From NCBI GenBank assembly GCA_938024025.1, contig CALJBY010000199.1, positions 1 through 13,464 on the forward strand: a stretch of DNA of 13,464 nucleotides, read 5' to 3'. Below the pieces are notes generated by a model. It saw only the letters and a list, made by a program, of their open reading frames with translations, was not told the DNA's origin and did not search any database. Positions 1 through 7,961 of the stretch are shown piece after piece. Each line of letters opens with the position of its first letter. The first letter of the stretch is position 1. Both the position numbers and the translations under genes were made by a program. This stretch comes from an uncultured bacterium (lineage in GTDB: Bacteria; Desulfobacterota; WTBG01).

Positions 1-208
1 TTTCGGTAGGAGCGCATTCATGCGCGATAAATTCGCGGCTTAAAGCCGCTCCTACCATCACCCTATCTGAAAGAGAAATGCTTAGATGTAGTTGCGTAAG
101 AACCTCAATTTCGGTAGGAGCGCTTCATGCGCGATAAATTCGCGGCTTAAAGCCGCTCCTACCATCACCCTATCTGAAAGAGAAATGCTTGGATGTAGTT
201 GGGTAAGC
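1..208 (+). repeat. Tandem duplication of a ~108-bp unit with a REP-like palindrome
   Basis: Two near-identical units start at 1 and 109, both beginning TTTCGGTAGGAGCG and running to about GTAAG at 100 and 208. Each contains a palindromic module (6-55 and 114-162) bounded by GTAGGAGCG and CGCTCCTAC. Within each module is a hairpin GCGGCTT-A-AAGCCGC and a GCGC-rich arm, so the RNA or single strand could fold as a branched stem. The second unit has lost one base in the left arm (CGCTTCATG versus CGCATTCATG) and carries a few substitutions, so the duplication is recent but not identical. The same module recurs in inverted orientation at 9332-9381 and 11775-11824. Confidence 0.85.
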
Positions 209-268
209 ATCTAACTTCAAGAAGTTACAGTCGTTTTGGGTGTCAACTGGAGAATTACCGATAAGCAG
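1..268 (-). mobile_element. MITE-like repeat element, copy A (one end only; runs off the left edge)
   Basis: The right-hand end at 260-268 reads GATAAGCAG, preceded by AATTACC and ACTGGAG (246-252). This is the reverse complement of the left terminus of the two complete copies at 9286 and 11729. The adjoining TTGGGTGTCA block (237-246) and the REP-like palindromes are also shared. The opposite terminus (TGTGGATAAGCAG type) is not found, so the element extends beyond the window. Its interior is longer than in the other copies. About 75 extra bases lie between the palindrome and the terminus, including a perfect small palindrome TAACTTC-AA-GAAGTTA at 212-227. No coding sequence is visible. Any target duplication would begin at 269, but it cannot be checked because the partner is outside the window. 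Confidence 0.7.
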
Positions 269-291
269 ATTTTGTAATTACCCTACAAAAT
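269..291. promoter_or_regulatory. Perfect 8-bp dyad next to the repeat element, upstream of the kinase gene
   Basis: ATTTTGTA (269-276) and TACAAAAT (284-291) are perfect inverted repeats separated by ATTACCC. A run of seven T (300-306) follows 8 bases later. The dyad could be an operator for the downstream kinase gene, or a weak stem related to termination of transcription from the left. It starts at the first base outside the repeat element. No convincing -35/-10 pair is visible between here and the kinase start at 369. Confidence 0.35.
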
Positions 292-368
292 AAGTTCAGT
301 TTTTTTAATAAAGTGTCGATATTCAAATAGTTGGACGAAGATAGTGGCCAGAAAACGGGAGGAAAGGC

Positions 369-3300
369 ATGAGGGTGACAAGGCAAAAAGATAGAGCGTT
401 ATTTAATCTATCTATGATCGTGATTATTACCATACTGTTTTCTCTATTGAGCTTATCAATTGATTTCATTGATACTATTCGAGACTATTTTCCTTTTTAC
501 AATACCGTGCCCATCAATGATTTCTTCATTAATATTATTTTTCTATGGCTGATAGTTACCTTAGGGATAACATACCAGCGTTGGAGAGGGGCTGTAAGTG
601 AGCGAAGGGAACTGGAGGACATTATCTCAAGTATCAATACAGATGTCCTTGTTGTTGTCGATAAAAGCGGGACAATCATTATGTGTAATGATTCAGTGAA
701 GGGTGTGTTTGATTATAATGTAGATGAAGCCCTTAACCAGAAAATTGATTTGTTCTACTCAAAGAGTGATTCATGCTCATCGCAAAGAAATGAGATAACT
801 GAAAAGCTTGAAAGGGATGGTTTTTATATTGAATTAACAACTGGAAAGAAGAAAAATGGCGAGATATTCCCTCTTGAGGTAGTTACCTATCATCGAAAAA
901 ACCGTGATGGTGTAGTGTTGCTGCTGCGTGATATTACAGAGAGGAAGAAGACAGAAGAGAAATTAGAAGAATACGGAAAGCAACTTGAATCATTGGTAAA
1001 TAAACGCACAGCCGAAGTACTAACAAGAAACAAACAGCTTGAGAAGGAAATTAACATACGAAAAAAATCCAATGAAACATTGGAAAAAACAAGAGATTAC
1101 CTGGACAATATAATAGAAAGCTCATTAGACCCCGTTGTTATTGTCGATACAACTGGCTGTATTACGAGAGTAAACGAATCTCTCCTGAAGATGCTCGGTT
1201 ATACAGAGGAAGAAGTTATGGGGAGACATACGACTGAGTTTTCTCCCTCTGTGGAAGGTTCATATGAATCGACTACCGGTAAAAAGGTCGAAATAAACCA
1301 AGATTTGATCAATCAGGCTAAGAAAATGCTTGCCAAGCTCTTTGAGGAGGGAAGAGTATATAATTGGGAACGATATTTTGTGCGTAAGGATCAAAAGGTT
1401 GTTCCTGTTGAGTCAAACATCGTTTTTTTATATGACAGTGAAAGAAATATGACAGGAGGGGTCGGGATACTGAGAGATATCACCGAAAGAAAAAAGGCGG
1501 AAGAAGAGAGTAATGAAGCCAGAAATTTCCTGGAAAACATCTTTGAAACCTCTGCAGACGGGATCATGGTGACGGATGAGCAAGGATGTATCGTGAAAGT
1601 CAATAGAGCAATAGAGCAGATGCTCGGCTATCGTGAAGATGAATTAGTGGGAAAATACACTACTGAATTGAGTCCCCCGAATGAAGAGCGTGCGAAAACA
1701 CGTGCAATCATGTTTGAACAGCTCTTTGAAAAAGGCTATGTGAAGCATTGGGAAACAGAATGGTTCAGGAAAGACGGGAGCCTGTGTCCTGTTGAAATCA
1801 ATATTACGTTTCTAAAAGATCACGAAGGTAATCTCTATAGGGCAGTAGCGGGAATAAGAGATATCTCCTACCGGAAAGAAGCTGAGGAGTCACTGCGGGA
1901 AAACGAGGAACAGTTACGCTCACTGGTGCAAAGCGCCAGTGATGCTATTCTCACCATTACTCCCTGTGGCGAGATAGAGTCATGGAACAGTGGGGCTCAT
2001 GCTATTTTTGGTTATACTCCCGAAGAGATTATCGGCATGTCATTTTCCTGCCTGGTGCCCGAGAGATGCAGGGAAAATAACAGGCAATCAATGGAAAAAT
2101 TGCTTGCAACGGGTAAAGGCAGTTTGGGAGGTAGGACGTTCTCGTTTCCCGGGATGAGAAAAGATGGCAGTGAATTTCCTGCCGAGATTTCCTACGCCAG
2201 CTATAAAGCAAAAAAGGGCATGGTACTCACGGGAATTGTACGGGACATTACCGAGCGGCAGAGAGCTGAGCAGGAGATACGGGAAGCACGGAATTTTCTG
2301 GAAAACATCTTCAAGACCGTGGCTGATGGCATTTTAGTAACGGACGCTGATGGTTATATAACCATGGCAAATGAAACGACAGCACTGTTAACAGGGTATT
2401 CCATAGATGAACTTTTAAAGAAACGTTCCATGGATCTCATGCCCCACGGGGAGTCCTATACAGAACAAGCGGAACACTACCAGAGAGAACTAAAGGAAAA
2501 TGGTGCTATCACTAGTGCAGAGTTTGTTTGGCAAAGTAAAGACGGTAGTTTAGTTGATGTTGAAATGAATGTAGTCCTCTTAAAGGACTCAGTGGGTAGT
2601 ATTAACGGATCGGTTGGCAGTATTCGAGACATCACGGAAAGGAAAATGGCAGAAAAAGAACTAAAGGAAAATAAAGAGTTTTTGGAGAATATCTTCAAGA
2701 CCACAACAGACGGCATTTTAGTTACTGACAGTGAAGGTGCCATCAGTGTCGTTAATGATGCAACAGCACGGATGCTTGGTTATGCCAAAGAAGAGATTAT
2801 AGGAGAAGAGGCCCATATTTTTAAACCGGAAGGAGATGAGCATGAAGTAATCGCAAATAATTATGTGGAACGATTATTTGAAGAAGGAACGGTTACCGGG
2901 TTTGAGTTTGTCTGGTTAAAAAAGGATAAAAGCTTAATTGATGTCGAAGTAAATGCAGCCCTTTTAAGGGATCATGACGGTACTGTTACCGGTGCTGTAT
3001 CAACCATAAGAGATATTACTGAAAGAAAAGAATTTGAAGAAAGATTAAAGAAATCCGAGGATAAATACCGTGGCTTAATAACCCATGCCAATGATGCCAT
3101 TATCACGGTGGACAGGGAGGGAATCATCATTGATTACAATGAAACGGCGGAAAAAATATTCGGTTATTCTGCTGATGAAATGCTGGGAAAACCTGGCTTT
3201 TTACTTTTACCTGTTGCTGAGAGGGAAAAGTGGCAACAATCGATCAAGCAGTTTAAAGATAACCCTGCATTAAGCTTGCCCTCAAAAACCACTCAAAAGA

Positions 3301-4586
3301 AAGTATTGCGGAAGGACGGCAAAGAAATTTTTGTAGAATCTTCAACGTTTAGTTTAAAGACACACGGGGAATACCTCTTTACTTCTATAGTCCGGGATGT
3401 CACCGAGCGAAAAGAGATGGAATATAAGCTTCTCCAGTCTGAAAAGCTGAAGTCGCTGGGAGAGCTGGCAGGGGGAGTGGCCCATGATTTCAACAATGTA
3501 TTGGCTGCTATTCTGGGGAGAGCCCAGCTGTTGAAATTAAATTTTAACGTTCCAACGGGAAAACAGGAAAAGAGAAAATCGGTTTACGAGATTAAAAACG
3601 GCCTCGATATCATAGAAAAGGCCGCCATGGACGGTGCCGAGACCGTCAGACGGATCCAGGAGTTCGCTCGAAAAAGAACGGATGATAAAGACTTTGTGCA
3701 GGTGAACATTAATGAACTGCTCGATCATGCCCTGGAGTTTACCCGGGTCAAATGGAAGGATGAGACTGAGTCAAAGGGGATAAAGATTCATATTCAAAAA
3801 GAGTTTTCCCCCCTTCCCCCCACTGTGGGCAGTGCGTCTGAGCTGAGAGAAGTTTTTACCAATATGATCAACAACGCAGTCGATGCGATGCCTCAAGGAG
3901 GAGAACTGGGCATCAAGACCGTTAATGGTAACAAGCAGATCATGATAATCATGAACGATACGGGAGTTGGTATACCCAGAGATGCACAGGATAGGATTTT
4001 TGATCCATTTTTTACTACCAAGGGTGTTCAGTCCACCGGGTTAGGCATGAGTGTCTCCTATGGCATTATAAATCGACACCGGGGGACGATCAAGGTAGAT
4101 AGCAGTGAAGGCGCAGGTACCACCTTTACCATAACACTTCCTTTCTCCGAAGGGTCAACGAAGGAAGTAGAACAAGCAGCAGTGCAACAGGAAAAGCAAA
4201 GGAAAGCACGAATTCTGGTGATAGAAGATGAAAGCGAGGTTCGTAAGCTTTTAACGGATATTTTGTTGAGTGGAGGAGAACACGAAGTTGAAAGTGCCTC
4301 TGATGGCAGCCAGGGAATAGAACTCTTTAAAAGGAAGAGTTTTGATATGGTATTTACTGATCTGGGCATGCCCGGGATGTCTGGCTGGGAAGTTGCGGAA
4401 GCGGTTAAAAGTATAAACAAAAAAGTCCCCGTTGCAATAATTACCGGATGGAATGTTGATGTGCAGGCATCCGAAATGAAGGAAAGAGGGGTAGATCTTA
4501 TTGCCTATAAGCCTTTTGAAGTCAACCAGGTTTTGGAATTAGTGCAAGAGGGGATGAAGATACAAGAAAAATTTAGAGCTGCATAA
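369..4586 (+). CDS. Membrane-anchored hybrid sensor histidine kinase with seven PAS domains and a C-terminal receiver
   Basis: This 1405-residue protein senses a signal through stacked PAS domains and autophosphorylates on a histidine. Two hydrophobic segments (about 13-32 and 50-66) anchor the N-terminus with almost no periplasmic domain. Seven PAS/PAC units follow at about 82-191, 242-373, 383-501, 510-629, 639-757, 767-885 and 894-1013; six close with a D(I/V)TER motif and the third with DISYR. A coiled coil lies at about 192-240. The HisKA H-box GGVAHDFNN has His1039. The ATPase domain shows the N-box around N1165-D1172, DTGVGIP (1197-1203), FDPFFTTK and TGLGMS. A receiver starts at about 1280 with acidic residues E1286/D1287, phospho-acceptor Asp1331, Thr1359 and Lys1381. 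GGGAGG at 357-362, six bases before ATG, supports the start. No output or partner regulator gene is adjacent. The ligand is unknown. Confidence 0.95.
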   Translation: MRVTRQKDRALFNLSMIVIITILFSLLSLSIDFIDTIRDYFPFYNTVPINDFFINIIFLWLIVTLGITYQRWRGAVSERRELEDIISSINTDVLVVVDKSGTIIMCNDSVKGVFDYNVDEALNQKIDLFYSKSDSCSSQRNEITEKLERDGFYIELTTGKKKNGEIFPLEVVTYHRKNRDGVVLLLRDITERKKTEEKLEEYGKQLESLVNKRTAEVLTRNKQLEKEINIRKKSNETLEKTRDYLDNIIESSLDPVVIVDTTGCITRVNESLLKMLGYTEEEVMGRHTTEFSPSVEGSYESTTGKKVEINQDLINQAKKMLAKLFEEGRVYNWERYFVRKDQKVVPVESNIVFLYDSERNMTGGVGILRDITERKKAEEESNEARNFLENIFETSADGIMVTDEQGCIVKVNRAIEQMLGYREDELVGKYTTELSPPNEERAKTRAIMFEQLFEKGYVKHWETEWFRKDGSLCPVEINITFLKDHEGNLYRAVAGIRDISYRKEAEESLRENEEQLRSLVQSASDAILTITPCGEIESWNSGAHAIFGYTPEEIIGMSFSCLVPERCRENNRQSMEKLLATGKGSLGGRTFSFPGMRKDGSEFPAEISYASYKAKKGMVLTGIVRDITERQRAEQEIREARNFLENIFKTVADGILVTDADGYITMANETTALLTGYSIDELLKKRSMDLMPHGESYTEQAEHYQRELKENGAITSAEFVWQSKDGSLVDVEMNVVLLKDSVGSINGSVGSIRDITERKMAEKELKENKEFLENIFKTTTDGILVTDSEGAISVVNDATARMLGYAKEEIIGEEAHIFKPEGDEHEVIANNYVERLFEEGTVTGFEFVWLKKDKSLIDVEVNAALLRDHDGTVTGAVSTIRDITERKEFEERLKKSEDKYRGLITHANDAIITVDREGIIIDYNETAEKIFGYSADEMLGKPGFLLLPVAEREKWQQSIKQFKDNPALSLPSKTTQKKVLRKDGKEIFVESSTFSLKTHGEYLFTSIVRDVTERKEMEYKLLQSEKLKSLGELAGGVAHDFNNVLAAILGRAQLLKLNFNVPTGKQEKRKSVYEIKNGLDIIEKAAMDGAETVRRIQEFARKRTDDKDFVQVNINELLDHALEFTRVKWKDETESKGIKIHIQKEFSPLPPTVGSASELREVFTNMINNAVDAMPQGGELGIKTVNGNKQIMIIMNDTGVGIPRDAQDRIFDPFFTTKGVQSTGLGMSVSYGIINRHRGTIKVDSSEGAGTTFTITLPFSEGSTKEVEQAAVQQEKQRKARILVIEDESEVRKLLTDILLSGGEHEVESASDGSQGIELFKRKSFDMVFTDLGMPGMSGWEVAEAVKSINKKVPVAIITGWNVDVQASEMKERGVDLIAYKPFEVNQVLELVQEGMKIQEKFRAA

Positions 4587-4588
4587 AC

Positions 4589-4610
4589 AACTATTCTCTA
4601 GTATAGTTTT
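4589..4610. terminator. Weak hairpin between convergent genes, possible terminator
   Basis: AACTAT (4589-4594) and ATAGTT (4603-4608) form a 6-bp stem with an 8-nt loop, ending in four T on the plus strand. It occupies the gap between the kinase stop (4586) and the stop of the convergent minus-strand gene (4609). The stem is AT-rich and short, so it is only a candidate. Confidence 0.35.
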
Positions 4611-5787
4611 ACGTCTCTTTCTGATTCTCTTTCCCCATGATCTCGAGCATAGCAGCGAAACTTACCGGTCCCTCCTGCGGTTTCACTGTGCCGTTGCGTG
4701 GATTTGTGGCAGCACCTCTCCAGTAAAAGAGGTTATCTATGGTAAGGATCATCCTTCGAAATAATCCTGACCGGGTAACCCCTGTTGCTGCAAGCCGATG
4801 ATACCAGCTGTCCTCCTTATTCCAAGGACACACGATAAGACAGAGACCACAACCATTGTTGGCTATAAAGTATTTCCAGCAGCGCTTATGGTTCAACTTC
4901 CATTTCACGGTGCCTCGCCAGTTTACTTTACCAGGAGATAACGCTCCCGTAGGACACGTAGTAACACATCGCATGCACTTGTAACAGAGATCATTCACAC
5001 CCAGGTTACGGGGTTTTGTCACGGTAATGGGTGCGTCGGTGGTGATGGCTGCAAAACGCTGTCGGGGACCATACTTCTGTGTTAACACCAACCCATTTGC
5101 TCCCAACTGACCTACCCCTGCCTTAACAGCATGTGCCGAGTAAAGGAAATCTCCTGCATAGGGGTGGTGACCCCGCGCCTGATAGCCAAGCTCCCGTATG
5201 AACCCGGTAATTTTTTCAACTGCCTCACCGAGCTTAGCATAGGTAAGAAGAGCCTCAAATAAGGTTTCAACACCAGGGGAATGATTGCTACTGAATACTG
5301 CAGGGTTCATCTCCATTCCCAGCGCGATTACATTAGTGTATCCTATTGGCTGATGGGTTTGCGGAAAGGTCCAGTTATCTGAAGCGGGAAAGACCCAGGA
5401 AGGTTCGAGGGTCGTGAACCCTGTGAGATGGATTCCCTGGCTTTGTGCGCATGCTTTCACCTTCACATTAACAGGGACTTTTTCCTCGGGTGGCTGTGCA
5501 GGATGCTCTGCAGGTGCTTCAAGCCTTTTAATGGAGTCATAAATCCTCTCTAACGTTTTCATCAGGGGTACATACTGCCCGGGTTCACAATTGCCGATAG
5601 CCGGCAGCCTATCCTCCGGTGTATTTTTAATGAGATGGACCACATTCTGAAACATGAGCATCTCTTCTTTAAAAGAGAGATAGATGTCGTCCCAGTCGTA
5701 GGGTAAGAGCTGGTCGTACAGCTTCTGCTCGTAATCATTGATCGTACAGCCCGCCAGATCTCTTATAGGCATCTTTTTCTGATGCAT
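4609..5787 (-). CDS. Soluble reductive-dehalogenase-like / epoxyqueuosine-reductase-like iron-sulfur protein
   Basis: This 392-residue protein probably carries two [4Fe-4S] clusters and may bind a corrinoid. Cluster 1 is C268-x2-C271-x2-C274-x3-C278-P (CYKCMRCVTTCP). Cluster 2 is C303-x9-C313-x2-C316-x3-C320-P, ending VCPWNK. Ahead of them, residues 224-254 (GVGQLGANGL..., YGPRQRF, TTDAPI) match the conserved core shared by RdhA reductive dehalogenases and QueG. The WKYF spacing before cluster 2 looks more like RdhA. There is no twin-arginine signal or membrane segment, and no rdhB-like anchor gene follows, so it is probably cytoplasmic and not a classical respiratory dehalogenase. I place the start at ATG 5787, preceded by GGGAG at 8 bases. 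A TTG at 5820 would add 11 residues but has no ribosome site. The substrate is unknown. Confidence 0.8.
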   Translation of the reverse strand: MHQKKMPIRDLAGCTINDYEQKLYDQLLPYDWDDIYLSFKEEMLMFQNVVHLIKNTPEDRLPAIGNCEPGQYVPLMKTLERIYDSIKRLEAPAEHPAQPPEEKVPVNVKVKACAQSQGIHLTGFTTLEPSWVFPASDNWTFPQTHQPIGYTNVIALGMEMNPAVFSSNHSPGVETLFEALLTYAKLGEAVEKITGFIRELGYQARGHHPYAGDFLYSAHAVKAGVGQLGANGLVLTQKYGPRQRFAAITTDAPITVTKPRNLGVNDLCYKCMRCVTTCPTGALSPGKVNWRGTVKWKLNHKRCWKYFIANNGCGLCLIVCPWNKEDSWYHRLAATGVTRSGLFRRMILTIDNLFYWRGAATNPRNGTVKPQEGPVSFAAMLEIMGKENQKET

Positions 5788-6134
5788 AGCACTTTCTCCC
5801 GGGAGTATGCTAAAAATCAATTTGTGGATAGATCAGCTTAGGGAATGGACAGGTACTGCTGCTCTGTTTTCACTAAATACAGTGATGTCATTATAAACCT
5901 GCAGGGGGAATTTTACCACAAAATAGTGGAAAAGGCGGTGAGGAATCAAACCCCTAACCTGATAGAACGTAATGCAATTGGTTGAAAAGAGAGAAATTGC
6001 TTGAGCACAGATCAAGATAGGTGGTTGACTGCTTCGCGTCTTTGTTTCCTGTTTGACATAATAGATTTCGTGCTATATACTCCACAGGAAAAAATGTACC
6101 GTATACCTATTTTATATTAGGGCAGGAGTGGAAA
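5788..6134. other. Intergenic region between divergent genes
   Basis: No coding sequence is supported here. On the minus strand a perfect TATAAT (complement of 5890-5895) lies about 100 bases ahead of the Fe-S protein start. Its -35 is poor: TGGTAA at 17-bp spacing or TTGTGG at 20. It is therefore only a candidate promoter for that gene. Small dyads occur at CACT-N6-AGTG (about 5871-5884) and CCAC-N6-GTGG (about 5916-5929). The plus-strand promoter at 6053-6081 is listed separately. Confidence 0.5.
6053..6081 (+). promoter_or_regulatory. Sigma70-type promoter for the UPF0371/DUF1846 gene
   Basis: A perfect -35 TTGACA (6053-6058) is followed after 17 bases by TATACT (6076-6081), five of six matches to the -10 consensus. 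Transcription would start near 6088, leaving a leader of about 47 bases before the GTG at 6135. Confidence 0.75.
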
Positions 6135-7652
6135 GTGAGTAAAAAAATTGGATTTGATAATGACCTGTACTTACAAGAACAAACAGCGGCAATTCTTGAA
6201 CGCGTAAATATGTTTGACAATAAACTCTATCTGGAGTTTGGTGGAAAGTTGCTTTTTGACTATCATGCGACCAGGGTTCTACCCGGGTTCAACCCTAATG
6301 TAAAGATGGAGCTTCTGAAAAAACTAAGAGATAAAGCTGACATCGTGCTGTGCATTTATGCGGGAGATATTGAAAGAAAAAAAGTGCGTGCTGATTTTGG
6401 CATCACCTATGATTCTGATGCGTTAAAACTCATAGACGATTTGAAGGAATGGGGTATTGATAATGTAACCGTAGTAATTACCCGTTTTGATAATCAACCG
6501 GCAGCAACAATATTTAAAAACAAACTGGAACGCCGGAACATTAAGGTATATGTTCACCGCTTCACAAAAGGCTATCCCACGGATGTGGATACCATTGTCA
6601 GTGATGAAGGATATGGCAGTAATGATTATATTGAAACAAAAAATCAGCTCGTGGTTGTAACCGGCCCGGGACCCGGGAGTGGCAAACTGGCTACCTGCCT
6701 TTCCCAATTATATCATGAGCACAAACGGGGTGTTAATGCAGGTTACGCAAAACTTGAAACCTTTCCCGTGTGGAACCTCCCCCTTAAACATCCTGTAAAC
6801 GTCGCCTATGAAGCTGCGACGGCGGACATATTTGATTTTAACCAGGTAGACCCGTTTCACCTGGAAGCACACCAGAAAACGGCCATTAATTATAATAGGG
6901 ACGTCGAAGTGTTTCCTGTTCTTAGAAGTATCCTTGAAAAAATATCAGGAACATCATCCATCTACAAATCACCTACTGATATGGGTGTAAATAAAGTGGG
7001 CTTTGCCATTACAGATGATGATGCCGTGCAGGAGGCTTCGAAACAGGAATTGATAAGAAGACTTTTAAGGTATAAGTGCGAATTTACTATGGGCTTTGTA
7101 GACAAGGAAACCCCCCAGAGGGTTGAACTCCTGATGAATGAACTGGGGGTTAAGTTAGATGACAGGAAAGTTGTTGGCATGGCCCGAGATGCAGCTTCTG
7201 AAGCTCAAAGCCAGGACAAGGGAAACGAGGGAATTTTCTGCGGTGCTGCAATTGAATTAGATGACGGCACCTTTATTGCCGGGAATAATTCCCCCCTCAT
7301 GCATGCAGCCTCAAGCGTCGTAATAAATGCAATAAAACATTTAGCCGATATACCAAAAAAAATACACCTTCTTCCCCAGGGCATAACGCAAGCAATAGGG
7401 GATTTTAAAACAAATATTCTTAACACTAAAAGTGCTAGCCTTGATATGGAAGAAGCACTTATAGCTCTGAGCATCAGTGGCACGGTTAACTCTGCTGCTC
7501 AGCTGGCAATTGAAAAACTAAAGGATCTCAAGAATTGCGAAATGCACATGACCCATATCCCCACTCCCGGTGATGAAGCAGGATTAAGAAGACTTGGCCT
7601 GAATGTCACCAGTGATCCTGATTTCTCCACAAAAAATCTTTTTATCAGATAA
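6135..7652 (+). CDS. UPF0371 / DUF1846 family protein
   Basis: This 505-residue protein matches the UPF0371 (DUF1846) family in length and in its opening ([12 protein letters not shown]...ILERV) and core. Structures exist for the family, but I know of no firmly established function. A glycine-rich loop GPGPGSGK (177-184) after a hydrophobic strand (QLVVVT) resembles a nucleotide-binding P-loop, but Leu replaces the usual Ser/Thr after the Lys. A second conserved-looking segment is [12 protein letters not shown]...[11 protein letters not shown] (about 369-394). There is no signal peptide or membrane segment, so it is cytoplasmic. The start is GTG, supported by AGGAG at 6124-6128 with six bases spacing. 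It has its own strong promoter and appears monocistronic, with a 309-base gap to the next gene. Confidence 0.9.
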   Translation: MSKKIGFDNDLYLQEQTAAILERVNMFDNKLYLEFGGKLLFDYHATRVLPGFNPNVKMELLKKLRDKADIVLCIYAGDIERKKVRADFGITYDSDALKLIDDLKEWGIDNVTVVITRFDNQPAATIFKNKLERRNIKVYVHRFTKGYPTDVDTIVSDEGYGSNDYIETKNQLVVVTGPGPGSGKLATCLSQLYHEHKRGVNAGYAKLETFPVWNLPLKHPVNVAYEAATADIFDFNQVDPFHLEAHQKTAINYNRDVEVFPVLRSILEKISGTSSIYKSPTDMGVNKVGFAITDDDAVQEASKQELIRRLLRYKCEFTMGFVDKETPQRVELLMNELGVKLDDRKVVGMARDAASEAQSQDKGNEGIFCGAAIELDDGTFIAGNNSPLMHAASSVVINAIKHLADIPKKIHLLPQGITQAIGDFKTNILNTKSASLDMEEALIALSISGTVNSAAQLAIEKLKDLKNCEMHMTHIPTPGDEAGLRRLGLNVTSDPDFSTKNLFIR

Positions 7653-7676
7653 AATCCCCCCTTCCAAGCGGTACAC

Positions 7677-7705
7677 TTGACTTATTAGGGTAACTATAGT
7701 ATAAA
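7677..7705 (+). promoter_or_regulatory. Sigma70-type promoter ahead of a long leader
   Basis: TTGACT (7677-7682), 17 bases, then TATAAA (7700-7705): five of six matches in each box with ideal spacing. It begins 25 bases after the stop of the UPF0371 gene and probably drives the YchF-like gene through a long leader, or a small untranslated RNA. Confidence 0.6.
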
Positions 7706-7884
7706 TAATAAGATTATAGCTCCGTCCTGCGGTTTCTTATCTTAGTTTCCTCATTGTTAAACCGAAAATCCTCCTCTCCCCGTTTCACTTCTGATTCTCG
7801 GTACCATACAATCAAGAGGTTAGGGCGAATGCAGTGAAGATTTGACCTCTAGTAGTGTTCAAATCGTATGAGAAAAGATTGTGC

Positions 7885-7910
7885 AAACGGTACCTTCACG
7901 GTGCCGGTTT
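7885..7910 (+). promoter_or_regulatory. Stable hairpin in the leader of the YchF-like gene
   Basis: AAACGGTACC (7885-7894) pairs with GGTGCC-G-GTTT (7900-7910), with one bulged G, one T-G pair and a five-base loop. No T-run follows, so it does not look like a complete terminator. It lies 52 bases before the start codon and could be a leader structure. Confidence 0.4.
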
Positions 7911-7961
7911 ATAATAATCGTATTAATGGTTACAGTGCTTCAAAGAAGGAGTATGTAAAGT

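Larger units (their letters stand above)
7653..7961 (+). other. Long intergenic leader between the UPF0371 and YchF-like genes
   Basis: No open reading frame is supported here. The region holds a good promoter at 7677-7705, an AGAGGT...ACCTCT long-range inverted repeat (about 7815-7851), a strong hairpin at 7885-7910 and a TATAAT at 7910-7915 without a good -35. If transcription starts near 7712, the leader to the YchF-like gene would be about 250 bases, long enough for a structured regulatory leader or a small RNA. I recognise no known riboswitch class. A two-codon ATG-TAA at 7953-7958 sits between the ribosome site and the start codon. Confidence 0.5.

Noticed and set aside
1..208. Possible CRISPR-like array
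   Set aside because: There are only two units of about 108 bp, palindromic throughout with no unique spacers; REP-like tandem repeats explain it better.
5788..5820. Extended start (TTG at 5820) for the Fe-S protein
   Set aside because: It has no ribosome site, whereas ATG at 5787 has GGGAG at a suitable distance.
7712..7961. Known riboswitch
   Set aside because: I could not match the leader to any known class; only generic hairpins are visible.
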